64,000 bases of DNA. It comes from Anaerolinea sp. (GTDB lineage Bacteria > Chloroflexota > Limnocylindria > Limnocylindrales > CSP1-4). A model generated the notes under the pieces. That model did no database searches. It saw only the letters and a program-made list of their open reading frames with translations, and was not told the DNA's origin. Position numbers and translations under genes: made by a program. Of the stretch, positions 40,873 through 51,171 are shown piece after piece (positions within the stretch are counted from its first letter, which is position 1; each line of letters begins with the position of its first letter). The DNA lies in the NCBI GenBank assembly GCA_013822395.1, contig PNKK01000005.1, positions 33,637 to 97,636 on the forward strand. Reading direction: 5' to 3'.

Positions 40873-42864
40873 ATGACGGGGTCTGACCACGAGCGCGAGG
40901 AGGTCTTGGTGAACGAGGACCGGGACTCGGAGAGGGACGACGAACGCGACGACGACGGCGCCGCGCCCTCCCACTGGTGGCAGTACCGACCGATCATCGG
41001 TGCGGCGGTCTCGGGAGTCCTCCTCGCCGCCGGCTTTCTCGGCGGCCTGACCGGGATCCTCCCGGACGGGTGGCCGGTTCTCCTCTTCATCGCGTCGATG
41101 CCGTTCGCCGGTTACTGGTGGGCCCGCGAGGGGCTGGAAGAGCTGATCCACGAGCGCGAGGTCGGGATCGAGGTCCTGATGGCCGTCGCGACGGTCGGGG
41201 CGGCGGCGCTCGGCGCCTGGGAAGAGGCGGCCTTCCTCGTCTTCCTGTACGGCTCGGCCGAGGCCGTCGAGTCGCTCACGTTCGCCCGGACGCGCTCCGC
41301 GATCCGGGCGCTCCTGGACCTCGCACCCAAGGAGGCCCGCGTCCTGCGCGACGGCGCGGAGGTGACGGTTCTCGCGACCGATCTCGTCCCGGGCGACGTC
41401 TTTCTCGTCCGCCCCGGAGAGGGTCTCGCGACCGACGGAGTCATCCGGGCTGGCGCCTCGAGCCTCGACGAGTCGCCGGTCACCGGCGAGAGCGTCCCGG
41501 TCGACAAGGGTCCGGGCGACAAGGTCTTCGCCGGCACGATCAACCGTCAGGGCGCGCTCGAGATCGAGGCGACGAAGGCGTTCGCCGACAACACCCTCTC
41601 AGCGATCATTCACCTCGTCGAAGAGGCGCAGGAGCAGAAGGGCCGCGCGCAGCGCTTCATCGAGCGCTTCAGCCGTCGGTACAGCCCGGCACTCCTCCTC
41701 GGCGCGGTCGCCCTCGCCGTCGTGCCGATCGCCCTCGGCGGCGACCCGGGGACATGGCTCACCCGGGCGATCACCCTCGTCGTCGCCGGCGCGCCTTGTG
41801 CTCTTGTCATGTCCACCCCGGTCGCGATGGCGGCGGGCATCGGCACGGGCGGTCGGCGCGGCGTGCTGATCAAGGGCGGGATGCACCTCGAGAACCTCGG
41901 CCTCGTTCGTGTGATCGCCGTCGACAAGACCGGCACCCTCACCCACGGCCGACCCGAGGTGACCGACGTCATTCCGATCGACGGCGTCGAGCCGGCCCGC
42001 CTGCTCGGGCTCGCCGCCTCGGTCGAGCATCTCTCGGAGCATCCCCTCGCCCGGGCGATCGTCGGGGCGGCGGAGCGTCACGGCGTCCGGCCGGTCGAGG
42101 TCACCGACTTCGCGGCGCTCACCGGCGCCGGCGCCCGGGCCCGGGTCGAGGGGCACGAGGTCCACGTCGGGAGCCCGGACCTGTTCGCCGATCTCGGCGC
42201 GGTGCCCGCCGCGCCGGTGGCGACCCTCATCGAGGAGCTCCGCGAGGAGGGCAAGACCGTCGTTCTCGTGGGGGAGCGACCGGCGACGGGAACGGAGCCG
42301 AGCCGGATCGTGGGACTCCTCGCGATCCGCGACCAGGTCCGCCCAAACGCGAAGGCGGCGATCGAGGCGTTCCACCGGCTCGGTGTCGAGCGGGTCGTGA
42401 TGCTCAGCGGCGACCATCCGCGGACCGCGGCAGCGATCGCCCGCGAGCTCGGCATCGACGACGTCCGGGCCGGCCTCAAGCCGGAGGACAAGGTGGCGGC
42501 GATCCGCGAGCTCGAGGGCCGCTACGGCCCGGTGGCGATGATCGGCGACGGGGTGAACGATGCGCCGGCGCTCGCCGCGGCGACGATCGGGATCGCGATG
42601 GGCACCGCCGGCACCGATGCCGCGATCGAGGCGGCCGATGTCGCGCTCATGGCCGACGATCTCGAGAAGGCGGCGTTCGCGCTCCGGCTCGGCCGGCGGG
42701 CGCGCTCGATCTCCCGCCAGAACGTCGCCTTCTCGCTCGCGGTCCTCGCGGTTCTCATCCCGGGCGCGGCGGCCGGGCTCTTCACGGTGGCCATCGCCGT
42801 GACCGCTCACGAGGCGAGTGAGCTGCTCGCCGTCGCGAACGGCCTCCGCGTCGTCCGGGCGTGA
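40873..42864 (+). CDS. P1B-type heavy-metal translocating ATPase, GAPC motif, no HMA domain
   Basis: VVAGAPCALVMSTPVAMAAGIG; DKTGTLTHGRPEV; EHPLARAIVGA; GDGVNDAPALAAATIGIAMG. Confidence 0.94.
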   Translation: MTGSDHEREEVLVNEDRDSERDDERDDDGAAPSHWWQYRPIIGAAVSGVLLAAGFLGGLTGILPDGWPVLLFIASMPFAGYWWAREGLEELIHEREVGIEVLMAVATVGAAALGAWEEAAFLVFLYGSAEAVESLTFARTRSAIRALLDLAPKEARVLRDGAEVTVLATDLVPGDVFLVRPGEGLATDGVIRAGASSLDESPVTGESVPVDKGPGDKVFAGTINRQGALEIEATKAFADNTLSAIIHLVEEAQEQKGRAQRFIERFSRRYSPALLLGAVALAVVPIALGGDPGTWLTRAITLVVAGAPCALVMSTPVAMAAGIGTGGRRGVLIKGGMHLENLGLVRVIAVDKTGTLTHGRPEVTDVIPIDGVEPARLLGLAASVEHLSEHPLARAIVGAAERHGVRPVEVTDFAALTGAGARARVEGHEVHVGSPDLFADLGAVPAAPVATLIEELREEGKTVVLVGERPATGTEPSRIVGLLAIRDQVRPNAKAAIEAFHRLGVERVVMLSGDHPRTAAAIARELGIDDVRAGLKPEDKVAAIRELEGRYGPVAMIGDGVNDAPALAAATIGIAMGTAGTDAAIEAADVALMADDLEKAAFALRLGRRARSISRQNVAFSLAVLAVLIPGAAAGLFTVAIAVTAHEASELLAVANGLRVVRA

Positions 42865-42959
42865 CCCAGGAGGACAAGGATGTCCGAGGTCGACCCGCTT
42901 CTCCGGGCGGCCCTCGCCCGGCAATCGCAAGTCGGGGGCGAACGGATCGGCCCGGCGCC

Positions 42960-44413
42960 ATGAACGAGCCGCCGCTGCTGCCCGCCCCCGACGCGTACCG
43001 CCGGCGCCCGCTTCGGAGTTGGCTGCGGCTGACCATCGACGCGCGGCGGGCGGCGCGGGAGGGGCCGGCAGCCATCGCCGCGCGCCAGGACGCGCGCCTC
43101 CGCGTCATCGTCGCGCATGCTCGCGCGCGCAGCCCCTACTACCGCGAGCGATGGTCTGGCCTGCCGGATGCCCCGCGCCTCGATGAGCTTCCACCGGTGT
43201 CGAAGCCGGAGCTCATGGCCTGCTTCGACGACTGGCTGACCGACCCGCGGGTGAGGCTCCGCGACGTCGAGGCGTTCATCTCGGACCCCGCCCGGACGGG
43301 CGAGCTCTTCGCTGGCGAGTTTGCCGCCTGGACGACCAGCGGCACGACCGGTCAGCCCGGCGTGTTCGTCCACGACCGGGTCGCACGCGGCGTCTACGAC
43401 GCTCTGCTCGTCGCCCGGACGCGGGTGGTGACGCCGAGTCGGCTCCTCCGCGCCCTGGGACAAGGCCTGCGGATAGCGGCGGTCGTCGCGACCGGCGGCC
43501 ATCACGTGAGCACGACCCTGGTCAACCTCAACCGGCACCGTTTCCCGGTCCTCGCCCCACGGATCCGGACCTTCAGTGTCCTGACCCCGTTGCCGCGGTT
43601 GGTCGCGGCGCTCAACGCGTTCGACCCGGCCATCCTTGTCGGCTACCCGACCGCGGTGCACCTCCTCGCTCAGGAGGCGGAGCGGGGCCGCCTTCGCATC
43701 CGGCCAGCGCTGGTCGAGGTCGGTGGCGAGGTCCTGACGGCCGAGGCACGAGCCACGATCGAACGCTCCCTCAGCACCCGGGTCGTGGACCAATATGCGG
43801 CCGCCGAGTTCCCCGGCATCGCCTTCAGCTGCCGGATGGGCCGGCTCCACGCTAACAGCGACTGGGTGATCCTCGAACCGGTCGAGGCCGACTTCTCGCC
43901 CACGCCGCCGGACCAGGCGAGCCACACCGTGCTCGTCACCAACCTCGCGAACCGCGTTCAGCCGATCGTCCGCTACGACCTCGGCGACAGCCTCACGGTC
44001 AGCTCGGTGCCGTGCGCCTGCGGCAGCCCGCTGCCGGCGATCGCGGTCGGCGGCCGGCGAGGCGACGTCCTTCGCTTCCCCGGCGCGGACGGTCGCGAGA
44101 TCGCGATCCTGCCCCTGGCACTCGGCACGGTCGTCGAGAAGACGCCCGGCGTGCGCCGCTTCCAGGCCTACCAGAGCGGTAACCGCGAGCTGCGTGTCCG
44201 CATCGAACCCGACGACGCGTCGGATCGCGAGGCGACCTGGGCACGGGTGGTCGACCGCGTGGACCGCTACCTCGCGAGCCAGGCGATCGTCGGCGTCCGC
44301 CTCGTTCGCGACGAGGCATTGCCGGCCCGCGATCCTCGCTCGCAGAAGTTCCAGGCGGTGTGGGATGCGCGAACGCGACCGGCTGCGCTGGCAACCCGAA
44401 TCGGCGAGCCGTC

Positions 44414-44417
<4 letters not shown>
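42960..44417 (+). CDS. PaaK-like adenylate-forming (phenylacetate-CoA ligase-like) protein
   Basis: [71 protein letters not shown]. Confidence 0.85.
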
Positions 44418-44707
<290 letters not shown>

Positions 44708-44801
44708 TTGGGCCCACCCCAAATTCCGCCCAAGACAAGCATCGGGAGATCGGCGACGCAGGGCCGATCGACCCGGTGCATTCCCGATCCTGAGGTGAAC
44801 G

Positions 44802-45914
44802 ATGGAGACGCGGCGACACGCAACGGGCGCGACCAGGGTCCAAGCCGAGCCGGCGCGCCCATCGGGCGGCGACGGCCACGCGGGTGCGACGGGCGCCATC
44901 CAGCCGCCGACACCACCCGGACCGGAGTACCTCTACGACTGGTGGCCGGCGGCCACCGACGATCCGGCCCTCGGCTACCTCGCAGCCACCCTCCCGGATG
45001 GGGCTGCGGCACCCACCGGCCGGGACTGCGCTCGCCTATCGAAGGCCGCCTTCGTCTATCGAGAGCGGGCATCGGGACGTCGCTATCTGGCGAAGTTCTA
45101 CGCCACCAAGACGCCGGCGAGCCCCGAGCGCCATGCCGAGCGCGAGCTGGCCGCCAACCGAACGGCCCTCGCCGCGGGCTTGGACGGCGGGACGATTCGA
45201 GCCTGCCGGGTGTTCGACGCCTGGCGGGGCGTCCTCTTCCTCGAGTACGTCGATGGACTGACGCTCGATGACCTGATCGCGATCCGCCGCGACCGACCGG
45301 GCACCCTCCGGCCGGCCCTCGATGCAACAGCCCGCCTGCTGCTCGTCTGCACGTCACCGTGCCGGGAGGCGACGGTCCGGTCATCGACGGGTTGGACCTC
45401 CCGACCCGCATTGCGGTTGCCGAGGCGCGGGCGTTCGTGGACGATCTCGCGCGCTCGAGCGTCCTCAGCGGCGAGGCCACGATCGCCGACGGTCTCCGAC
45501 GCCGGCTCGACGCGTGGTCGGCACGCGCCTCGCTCACCGACTTCGACGCGACCCTCATCCACGGCGACGCGACGACCACGAACTTCGTCTTCCCCACGGC
45601 CACCGAGGTCGTCGCGATCGATTGGGAGCGGCTCGCGCCCGGCAATCCCGCCGACGATCGCGGACGGCTCGCGGCCGAGGTCGCGGCCGGGATCCGCAGC
45701 CACGGCGGGCCGGCCGCGGAAGCCGATGCGGTCGTCGAGCGGATCCTCGCGAGCTACGGCGCGGCCCTGGGCTCTGGGCGCATCGACGAGCCCTTTGTCG
45801 AGCGCTTCCGCTTCCACCGGGCATCGAGCACGCTGCGGATCGCGCGCAACGGCTGGCTCCCTTCTGACGGACCGGCTGTGGCTCGTCGCCCAGGCAGCGG
45901 CACTCCTCGCGTGA
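44802..45914 (+). pseudogene. Aminoglycoside-phosphotransferase-like kinase with two compensating frameshifts
   Basis: Frame A N-terminus (SKAAFVYRERASGRRYLAKFY...VLFLEYVDGLTLDDL), frame B middle (DFDATLIHGDATTTNFVFPTATEVVAIDWERLAPGNPADD), back to frame A (LTDRLWLVAQAAALLA stop). Confidence 0.75.
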
Positions 45915-46064
45915 CGAGGGAGGAGGAGCGGTGAAGCTACTACGGCGCCAACCGGGAAGAGATCGCGGTGATACCCGTCCACGGCGTGTCCGGCGCGGGC
46001 TCCAGGACCATGCCGTCGGACGTCTGCCCGCGGCAGCGCGGCCTGCATGCTATGCTGGTTTCAA

Positions 46065-46083
46065 AACACCCCCTCGGGGTGTT
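46065..46083 (+). promoter_or_regulatory. CsoR-type operator AACACCCC-ctc-GGGGTGTT
   Basis: Perfect 8-bp inverted repeat just upstream of the csoR-like gene, downstream of a TATGCT -10-like box. Confidence 0.7.
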
Positions 46084-46106
46084 CATCGAAACGAGAGGGA
46101 CGGGCG

Positions 46107-46418
46107 ATGGCCCAGCAACCGGGGCGCAAGCTGCGCAACCAGGTCAACTACATCCGTGGCCAGGCCGAAGGGGTCGGCCGCATGCTCGACAACGGCTCGC
46201 CGAGCGCCGACGTCGTCGTCCAGCTGCGGGCGATGCGGGCCGGGATCGACCGCGCCCTGCGCCTCGCCCTGGAGGGCAGCGCGCGCGAGCAGCTCGCCGC
46301 CGAGCTCCGGGCGCGGGTCCTCGCCTGCCCGGGGCTGTGCGACTACTGCGACGACCTCGACGCGATCGTTGCGGAGCTGGACCTCTCGGAGGTCATCGGC
46401 AAGGTGGCCGCGGCATGA
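46107..46418 (+). CDS. Metal-sensing CsoR/RcnR-family regulator
   Basis: LRNQVNYIRGQAEGVGRMLDNGSPSADVVVQLRAMRAGIDRALRLAL...LACPGLCDYCDDLD. Confidence 0.87.
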   Translation: MAQQPGRKLRNQVNYIRGQAEGVGRMLDNGSPSADVVVQLRAMRAGIDRALRLALEGSAREQLAAELRARVLACPGLCDYCDDLDAIVAELDLSEVIGKVAAA

Positions 46419-48802
46419 CGTTCGCCAACGCCACCGCCCGCCGCCGCTACCGGGTCGTCGACGGCTCGTGCCTCGACTGTGGGGGGGATGTCGCCGGAAC
46501 GCTGGGACGCATCCCCGGCGTCCGCTCGGTCGAGGTCTTCGACGCCGCGGGCATCGTCGGCGTCGAGCACGACGGGCGGGTCACGGACGAGCAGATCGAG
46601 CGTGCCGCGCGGAAGATCGGCCTTGGCCTCGCACCAGCCGAGGTTCGCCGCCCACTCGAACGCGAGCGGCCCTGGTGGCGCGCACCGAAGTTCCTGGCCC
46701 TCGCCGCCGGGGCGCTGCTGGTCGTCGCCGGGCTCGCCTTCGAGCTCGTGCTGGCTCAACCCGGGCTCGCCCTCCTCTTCTACGCGCCCTCGATCGCGGT
46801 GGCCGGCTTCTACCCGCTCAAGAGCGCGCTCGCTGCACTGCGCGAGCGGCGCCTGACGATCACGACACTCCTCGTCGTGGCGGCCATCGGTGCGATCGCG
46901 CTCGGGGTGGTCGGCGAGGCCGCCGAACTCGTCGTCATCTTCTCGCTCGGCGAGGTGCTCGAGGACTACGTCAGCGACCGGGCCCGCGGCTCGATTCGGG
47001 CCCTGATGGCGCTCGCACCGCCGATGGCGCTGCTCAAGGGCCCGGGCGGTCCGCTTCCGACCCTCGTCCCGGTCGAGTCGCTCGTGCCGGGCGACGTCGT
47101 CGTCGTCCGACCGGGCGAGCGGCTGCCGACCGACGGGCGGGTCGTGGCCGGCTCTTCCTCGGTCGACCAGAGTCCGGTGACCGGCGAATCGATCCCGGTC
47201 GAGGTCACTCCGGGGTCGGGCGTCTTCGGCGGGACCGTCAACGGCTCCGGGGCGCTCGAGATCGAGGCGACGAAGGAATGGTCGGATACGACCCTCGCCC
47301 GGATCATCCGCCAGGTCGAGGAGGCCGAGGCCGCGAAGGGCGGGGCCGAGCGCTTCGCCGATCGCTTCGGCGCCGTCTACACGCCGGCGATGTTCGTCCT
47401 CGCCGGCCTCGTGGCGATCGTGCCGCCGCTCCTCGGCGGCGATCTGCGCGAGTGGCTGTACCGCGCCCTCGTCGTGCTCGCCGTGTCGTGCTCGTGCGCG
47501 CTCGTCATCTCGGTCCCGGTCTCGGTCGTGGCGGGGATCTCGCGCGCGGCGCGCGACGGGATCCTCATCAAGGGCGGGGTCTACCTCGAGCGCCTGGCCG
47601 GCATCCGGTCGATCGCCTTCGACAAGACCGGGACGCTCACGGTGGGCCGACCGACCCTGACCGACGTCGTGGCGCTCGACGGCCTGACCCGCGACGATGC
47701 CCTGCGCCTGGCGGCCGCGGTCGAGGCCGCGAGCGAGCATCCCCTCGCGGCGGCGATCGTGGGTGCCGCCGCCGAGCGCGGCTTGGCCGTGGCGGTGGGC
47801 GCGGACCTGCGCGCCCTGCCGGGTGTCGGCGTCGAGGCCATGGTCGACGGCCGACGGCTGTTCGTGGGTCGCCTCAACGGCCGCGACATCGCCGCGGGTG
47901 CGGCGACCGAGGCGCTCGTCCGCCTCGAGCGGGAGGGCAAGACGGCCGTCGTTCTGGCCGACGGATCGCGGCCGCTGGCCGTCCTCGCGGTCGCCGACGC
48001 GCCGCGCGAGGGGGCCGCCCCGATCATCGGCGAGCTCGAGGGCATGGGCATCGAGCGGCTGGTCATGCTGACCGGCGACAACGAGCGCACCGCCGAGGCG
48101 ATTGCCTCCCGGCTCGGGCTTCGCGAGTGGCGGGCGGGCCTGCTGCCCGAGGACAAGACGGCGGCGATCGAGCGCCTGCGCGCCGAGCGGGGCGCGATCG
48201 CCATGGTCGGCGATGGGGTGAACGACGCGCCGGCCCTCGCGGTCGCCGACGTGGGCATCGCGATGGGCGCCGCCGGAACGGACGTCGCCCTGGAGACCGC
48301 CGACGTGGCGCTCATGGCCGACGACCTGGCCAAGCTGCCGGCCGCGCTCCGACTGGCCCGCCGGGCGATGACCAACGTCCGCCAGAACATCGCGCTCTCG
48401 CTCCTGACGCTCGCCCCGCTCATCGTCGCGGCGCTGGCAGGGTGGCTGTCGCTGACGGCCGGGGTCCTGCTCAACGAGGGCTCGGCGATCCTGATCATCG
48501 CCAACGGCCTCCGGCTGCTGCGCGCAGCAGAGCCGGCTCCGCCAGACTCGGACGCTCCCGCCTTCGACCCGGCCACCGCCGCCGAGCCCTCCCTGGAGTC
48601 GCCCCATGCCGACGGGCGAATTCGCGACGCGATGACGGCCTCGGCCAGCAGCGCTGAGTGGTTGAGGCTGTGCGGCCAGCGCAGCAGCTCCGACCAGGCC
48701 CATGCTGACGACAGCGAGATCACCACCGCCATCGCGGTTACCGTGCACGAGGTCGCCGAGCCGCTCGCCTTCGCCAACGGCCTCCGGGCCGCGAGGGCGT
48801 AG
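46415..48802 (+). CDS. P1B-type heavy-metal translocating ATPase with degenerate HMA domain, SCSC motif and chimeric C-terminal tail
   Basis: ATGA overlap with CsoR gene; RRYRVVDGSCLDCGGDVAGTLGRIPGVRSVEV; VLAVSCSCALVISVPVSVVAGIS; DKTGTLTVGRP; GDGVNDAPALAVADVGIAMG. Confidence 0.9.
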   Translation: MTFANATARRRYRVVDGSCLDCGGDVAGTLGRIPGVRSVEVFDAAGIVGVEHDGRVTDEQIERAARKIGLGLAPAEVRRPLERERPWWRAPKFLALAAGALLVVAGLAFELVLAQPGLALLFYAPSIAVAGFYPLKSALAALRERRLTITTLLVVAAIGAIALGVVGEAAELVVIFSLGEVLEDYVSDRARGSIRALMALAPPMALLKGPGGPLPTLVPVESLVPGDVVVVRPGERLPTDGRVVAGSSSVDQSPVTGESIPVEVTPGSGVFGGTVNGSGALEIEATKEWSDTTLARIIRQVEEAEAAKGGAERFADRFGAVYTPAMFVLAGLVAIVPPLLGGDLREWLYRALVVLAVSCSCALVISVPVSVVAGISRAARDGILIKGGVYLERLAGIRSIAFDKTGTLTVGRPTLTDVVALDGLTRDDALRLAAAVEAASEHPLAAAIVGAAAERGLAVAVGADLRALPGVGVEAMVDGRRLFVGRLNGRDIAAGAATEALVRLEREGKTAVVLADGSRPLAVLAVADAPREGAAPIIGELEGMGIERLVMLTGDNERTAEAIASRLGLREWRAGLLPEDKTAAIERLRAERGAIAMVGDGVNDAPALAVADVGIAMGAAGTDVALETADVALMADDLAKLPAALRLARRAMTNVRQNIALSLLTLAPLIVAALAGWLSLTAGVLLNEGSAILIIANGLRLLRAAEPAPPDSDAPAFDPATAAEPSLESPHADGRIRDAMTASASSAEWLRLCGQRSSSDQAHADDSEITTAIAVTVHEVAEPLAFANGLRAARA
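48660..48730 (+). repeat. 71-bp perfect direct repeat, copy 1 (in ATPase 3' tail)
   Basis: ggttgaggctgtgcggccagcgcagcagctccgaccaggcccatgctgacgacagcgagatcaccaccgcc, identical to 49988..50058. Confidence 0.95.
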
Positions 48803-48911
48803 GACCAAGCCTTGCCGGCATGAGGCTCAACCACAACGCAGCTCGTCCACGAGCTCGAGCGCCAGAGGATCGTCGGGATCGTCAGGCAGTGCGGCGTCTG
48901 GCAGCGCGGCG

Positions 48912-49343
48912 TCAGCCCTCGAGCGGATGCTGCCAGCGCAACTCCCCGAAGCGGCCGAAGCCTCGGTCCGCGGTCACCCACGTTGCCCCCAACTCGATCG
49001 CGAGGGCCGCCAGGTACGCATCAGGGACGATGTTTCCGGTCGCCTCGACCCGCCGGCAGAGGTCGGTGAAGATCGACCAGTGACGGTCGCCAGGCGTGAC
49101 ACGCATCACGGCCGGCGAACCGAGCAGGCTCTCGAGAAAGGAGATCGCGACGGGCAGTGGCGTCGGCTCCCGGAAGATCCGAGGGTGGGTCACCACCCGC
49201 AGGAAGCCGGCCAGCACCGCATCCGCCAGACCGAGGGGCTCGCGACCCACCCTCGCCTCGTCCAACCAGGCGCGGTATCGGTTGTGCGACTGCGCCTCCG
49301 GCCGGTGGGCGAAGACCAGGACGTTGACGTCAGCGCAGCGCAT
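48912..49343 (-). CDS. vapC: PIN-domain toxin (VapC-like)
   Basis: MRCADVNVLVFAHRPEAQSHNRYRAWLDEAR...LADAVLAGFLRVVTHPRIF...VPDAYLAALAIELGATWVTADRGFGRF. Confidence 0.9.
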   Translation of the reverse strand: MRCADVNVLVFAHRPEAQSHNRYRAWLDEARVGREPLGLADAVLAGFLRVVTHPRIFREPTPLPVAISFLESLLGSPAVMRVTPGDRHWSIFTDLCRRVEATGNIVPDAYLAALAIELGATWVTADRGFGRFGELRWQHPLEG

Positions 49344-49587
49344 CGATGCTCGTCTCCTGCTCCATCAGATCGCGGAGCGCGGCATTGCTGGTGAGTTCGA
49401 CCCCTGGCATGAGGCCGCTTCCACCAAACGTGGGTAGAGGCGGCACCTCGCCAGGCCCAGCCCGCGGCGGCTCGAGCGCGACGCGCACCGCATCCTCGAT
49501 GATCGCCCCGACGGTTCGGCCACTCTCCGCCGCTCGTGCCTTTACTCGTCGATAGATCGTGTCCGAGATTCGAATGGTCGTCCTCAT
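49330..49587 (-). CDS. vapB: RHH-type antitoxin (VapB-like)
   Basis: MRTTIRISDTIYRRVKARAAESGRTVGAIIEDAVRVAL; overlaps vapC start. Confidence 0.87.
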   Translation of the reverse strand: MRTTIRISDTIYRRVKARAAESGRTVGAIIEDAVRVALEPPRAGPGEVPPLPTFGGSGLMPGVELTSNAALRDLMEQETSIDALR

Positions 49588-49603
49588 TGGAGCATCTTAG
49601 CAT

Positions 49604-49613
49604 CAGATATCTG
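49604..49613. promoter_or_regulatory. Palindrome CAGATATCTG, candidate VapB operator
   Basis: 17 nt upstream of vapB ATG. Confidence 0.4.
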
Positions 49614-49691
49614 CACCGATATGCTCAGATGGCGCTGTGATGTACCGCATTGATGGCATCCGACACAGCCCGCCTGCCACTGCGAACCGCT

Positions 49692-51011
49692 TCAGATCGC
49701 TCGGCCGATCACGCCCACCACGCTCGTCAGCCCGAGTGCGAGGAGACCGGCCGTCATCAGCCACAGCATGGCCGAGTAGCGCCGGGACGCGGCGAGGGGT
49801 CCCAGCAGCGCCCGGTCGCCCGAGAGCCGGACGAGGAACGTGAGCGGGATCACGAGGACGAGGACGTTGAGAATCATCGCGTCGATCACCACCGCCACGA
49901 GATCCTGCGCGACGAGCGCCACGATCGCCGCCGGGACGACCTCCAGCAGATAGAGCGCGTAGAAGCCGGGTGCCCGGCGGAGTGAGAGGTTGAGGCTGTG
50001 CGGCCAGCGCAGCAGCTCCGACCAGGCCCATGCTGACGACAGCGAGATCACCACCGCCGCGAGGAGTCCAGCGCCGATCATCCCGATCGCGATGAGCAGC
50101 CCGGGCACGCCGTCGGCGAGGGCGGCCAGGCCGGCCGGCAACGCAAGGCCGCCGGCGACCGCCTCACCGGCCACGTTCGCACCGGCCACCCCGCCGGCCA
50201 CGTTCGTGCCGACCGCGGCCGCCGCTGCAATGACGACGGCCGCCATGAGGATCTCGCTGCCGACGGCGCCGATGAACGTCTCCCATCGGGCGGCCCGGAG
50301 ATCCCCCGGGCCGAGTCCCTTCTCGACCGTCGCGGCCTGTTGATAGAACAGCATCCAGGGCATGATCACGGCCCCGACGGTCGCCACGACGAGGTCGAGG
50401 TAGCCCGGCTTGTCGAACGGCTGGAGCGGCGAGAGCCCGCCGAGCACGGCCCTCGGATCCGGCCCGGCCGCAACCGCGAGCCCGACGAAGGCGAATAGGG
50501 CGAGCGACAGGACGAGCGTCACGATCTCGAAGCGGGCGTAGGTGCCGGTCAGCACGACGAACGTGTGGAAGGCGAGGGCGGCCAGGACGGCGGGGACGGC
50601 CGGAATCCCGATCAGGCTCGCGCCGAGGACGATCCCGGCAAACTCGGCGACATAGGCGAGGAGGTCGATGACCACCATCGAGACGACGGAGACGGCGCCC
50701 CACCGGACGCCGAACCGCTCCCGGATCAGCTCGGCATGCCCGATGCCGGTGCCGATCGCCAGCCGCGCGGTCATCTCCTGGACGAGATAGAGGATCGGCA
50801 CGAGCGCAAAGATCGGCAACAGCATCGCGTAGCCGAAGTCCGTGCCGGCCTTGGCCGCCGTCAGGACGCTCGCCGCATCGACGTCGGCGACCATCACGAT
50901 CCAGGCCGGTCCGATCACCCGCAGGATGCGCCGGACACGCGATGCCGGCCGCGCGGACGCAAGGGCGGGCGCGTCGATCCGAAGGTCGTTGGCAGTCATG
51001 ACGCAAGTCAA
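49692..51011 (-). CDS. NRAMP-family divalent metal transporter with non-canonical binding motifs
   Basis: GPAWIVMVADVDAASVLTAAKAGTDFGY; VATVGAVIMPWMLFYQQAATVEKG; multi-TM. Confidence 0.88.
   Translation of the reverse strand: MTCVMTANDLRIDAPALASARPASRVRRILRVIGPAWIVMVADVDAASVLTAAKAGTDFGYAMLLPIFALVPILYLVQEMTARLAIGTGIGHAELIRERFGVRWGAVSVVSMVVIDLLAYVAEFAGIVLGASLIGIPAVPAVLAALAFHTFVVLTGTYARFEIVTLVLSLALFAFVGLAVAAGPDPRAVLGGLSPLQPFDKPGYLDLVVATVGAVIMPWMLFYQQAATVEKGLGPGDLRAARWETFIGAVGSEILMAAVVIAAAAAVGTNVAGGVAGANVAGEAVAGGLALPAGLAALADGVPGLLIAIGMIGAGLLAAVVISLSSAWAWSELLRWPHSLNLSLRRAPGFYALYLLEVVPAAIVALVAQDLVAVVIDAMILNVLVLVIPLTFLVRLSGDRALLGPLAASRRYSAMLWLMTAGLLALGLTSVVGVIGRAI
49988..50058 (+). repeat. 71-bp perfect direct repeat, copy 2 (inside NRAMP-like gene)
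   Basis: Identical to 48660..48730. Confidence 0.95.
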
Positions 51012-51171
51012 CGCCGGCGGGCCCTTCGGTCGAAGATGTCAGGGGCACATGACTGTGTGACGAAAGGCCCCTTGAGTTCGGGCTACCCGCCCCGAACCAG
51101 ATGCCCCGGCTCGGCAAATCGGCCTCCGGCAGCGGCGCGTCGACCTGCGGGATCGGCCCGCCGGTTTCCGG

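Noticed and set aside
41599-42930. 443-aa reverse ORF
   Set aside because: Antisense shadow of the second P1B ATPase.
46343-48808. 821-aa reverse ORF and 908-aa forward ORF 45931..48657
   Set aside because: Shadow ORFs of the CsoR/P1B ATPase genes; composition is Arg/Gly/Ala-rich without domain motifs.
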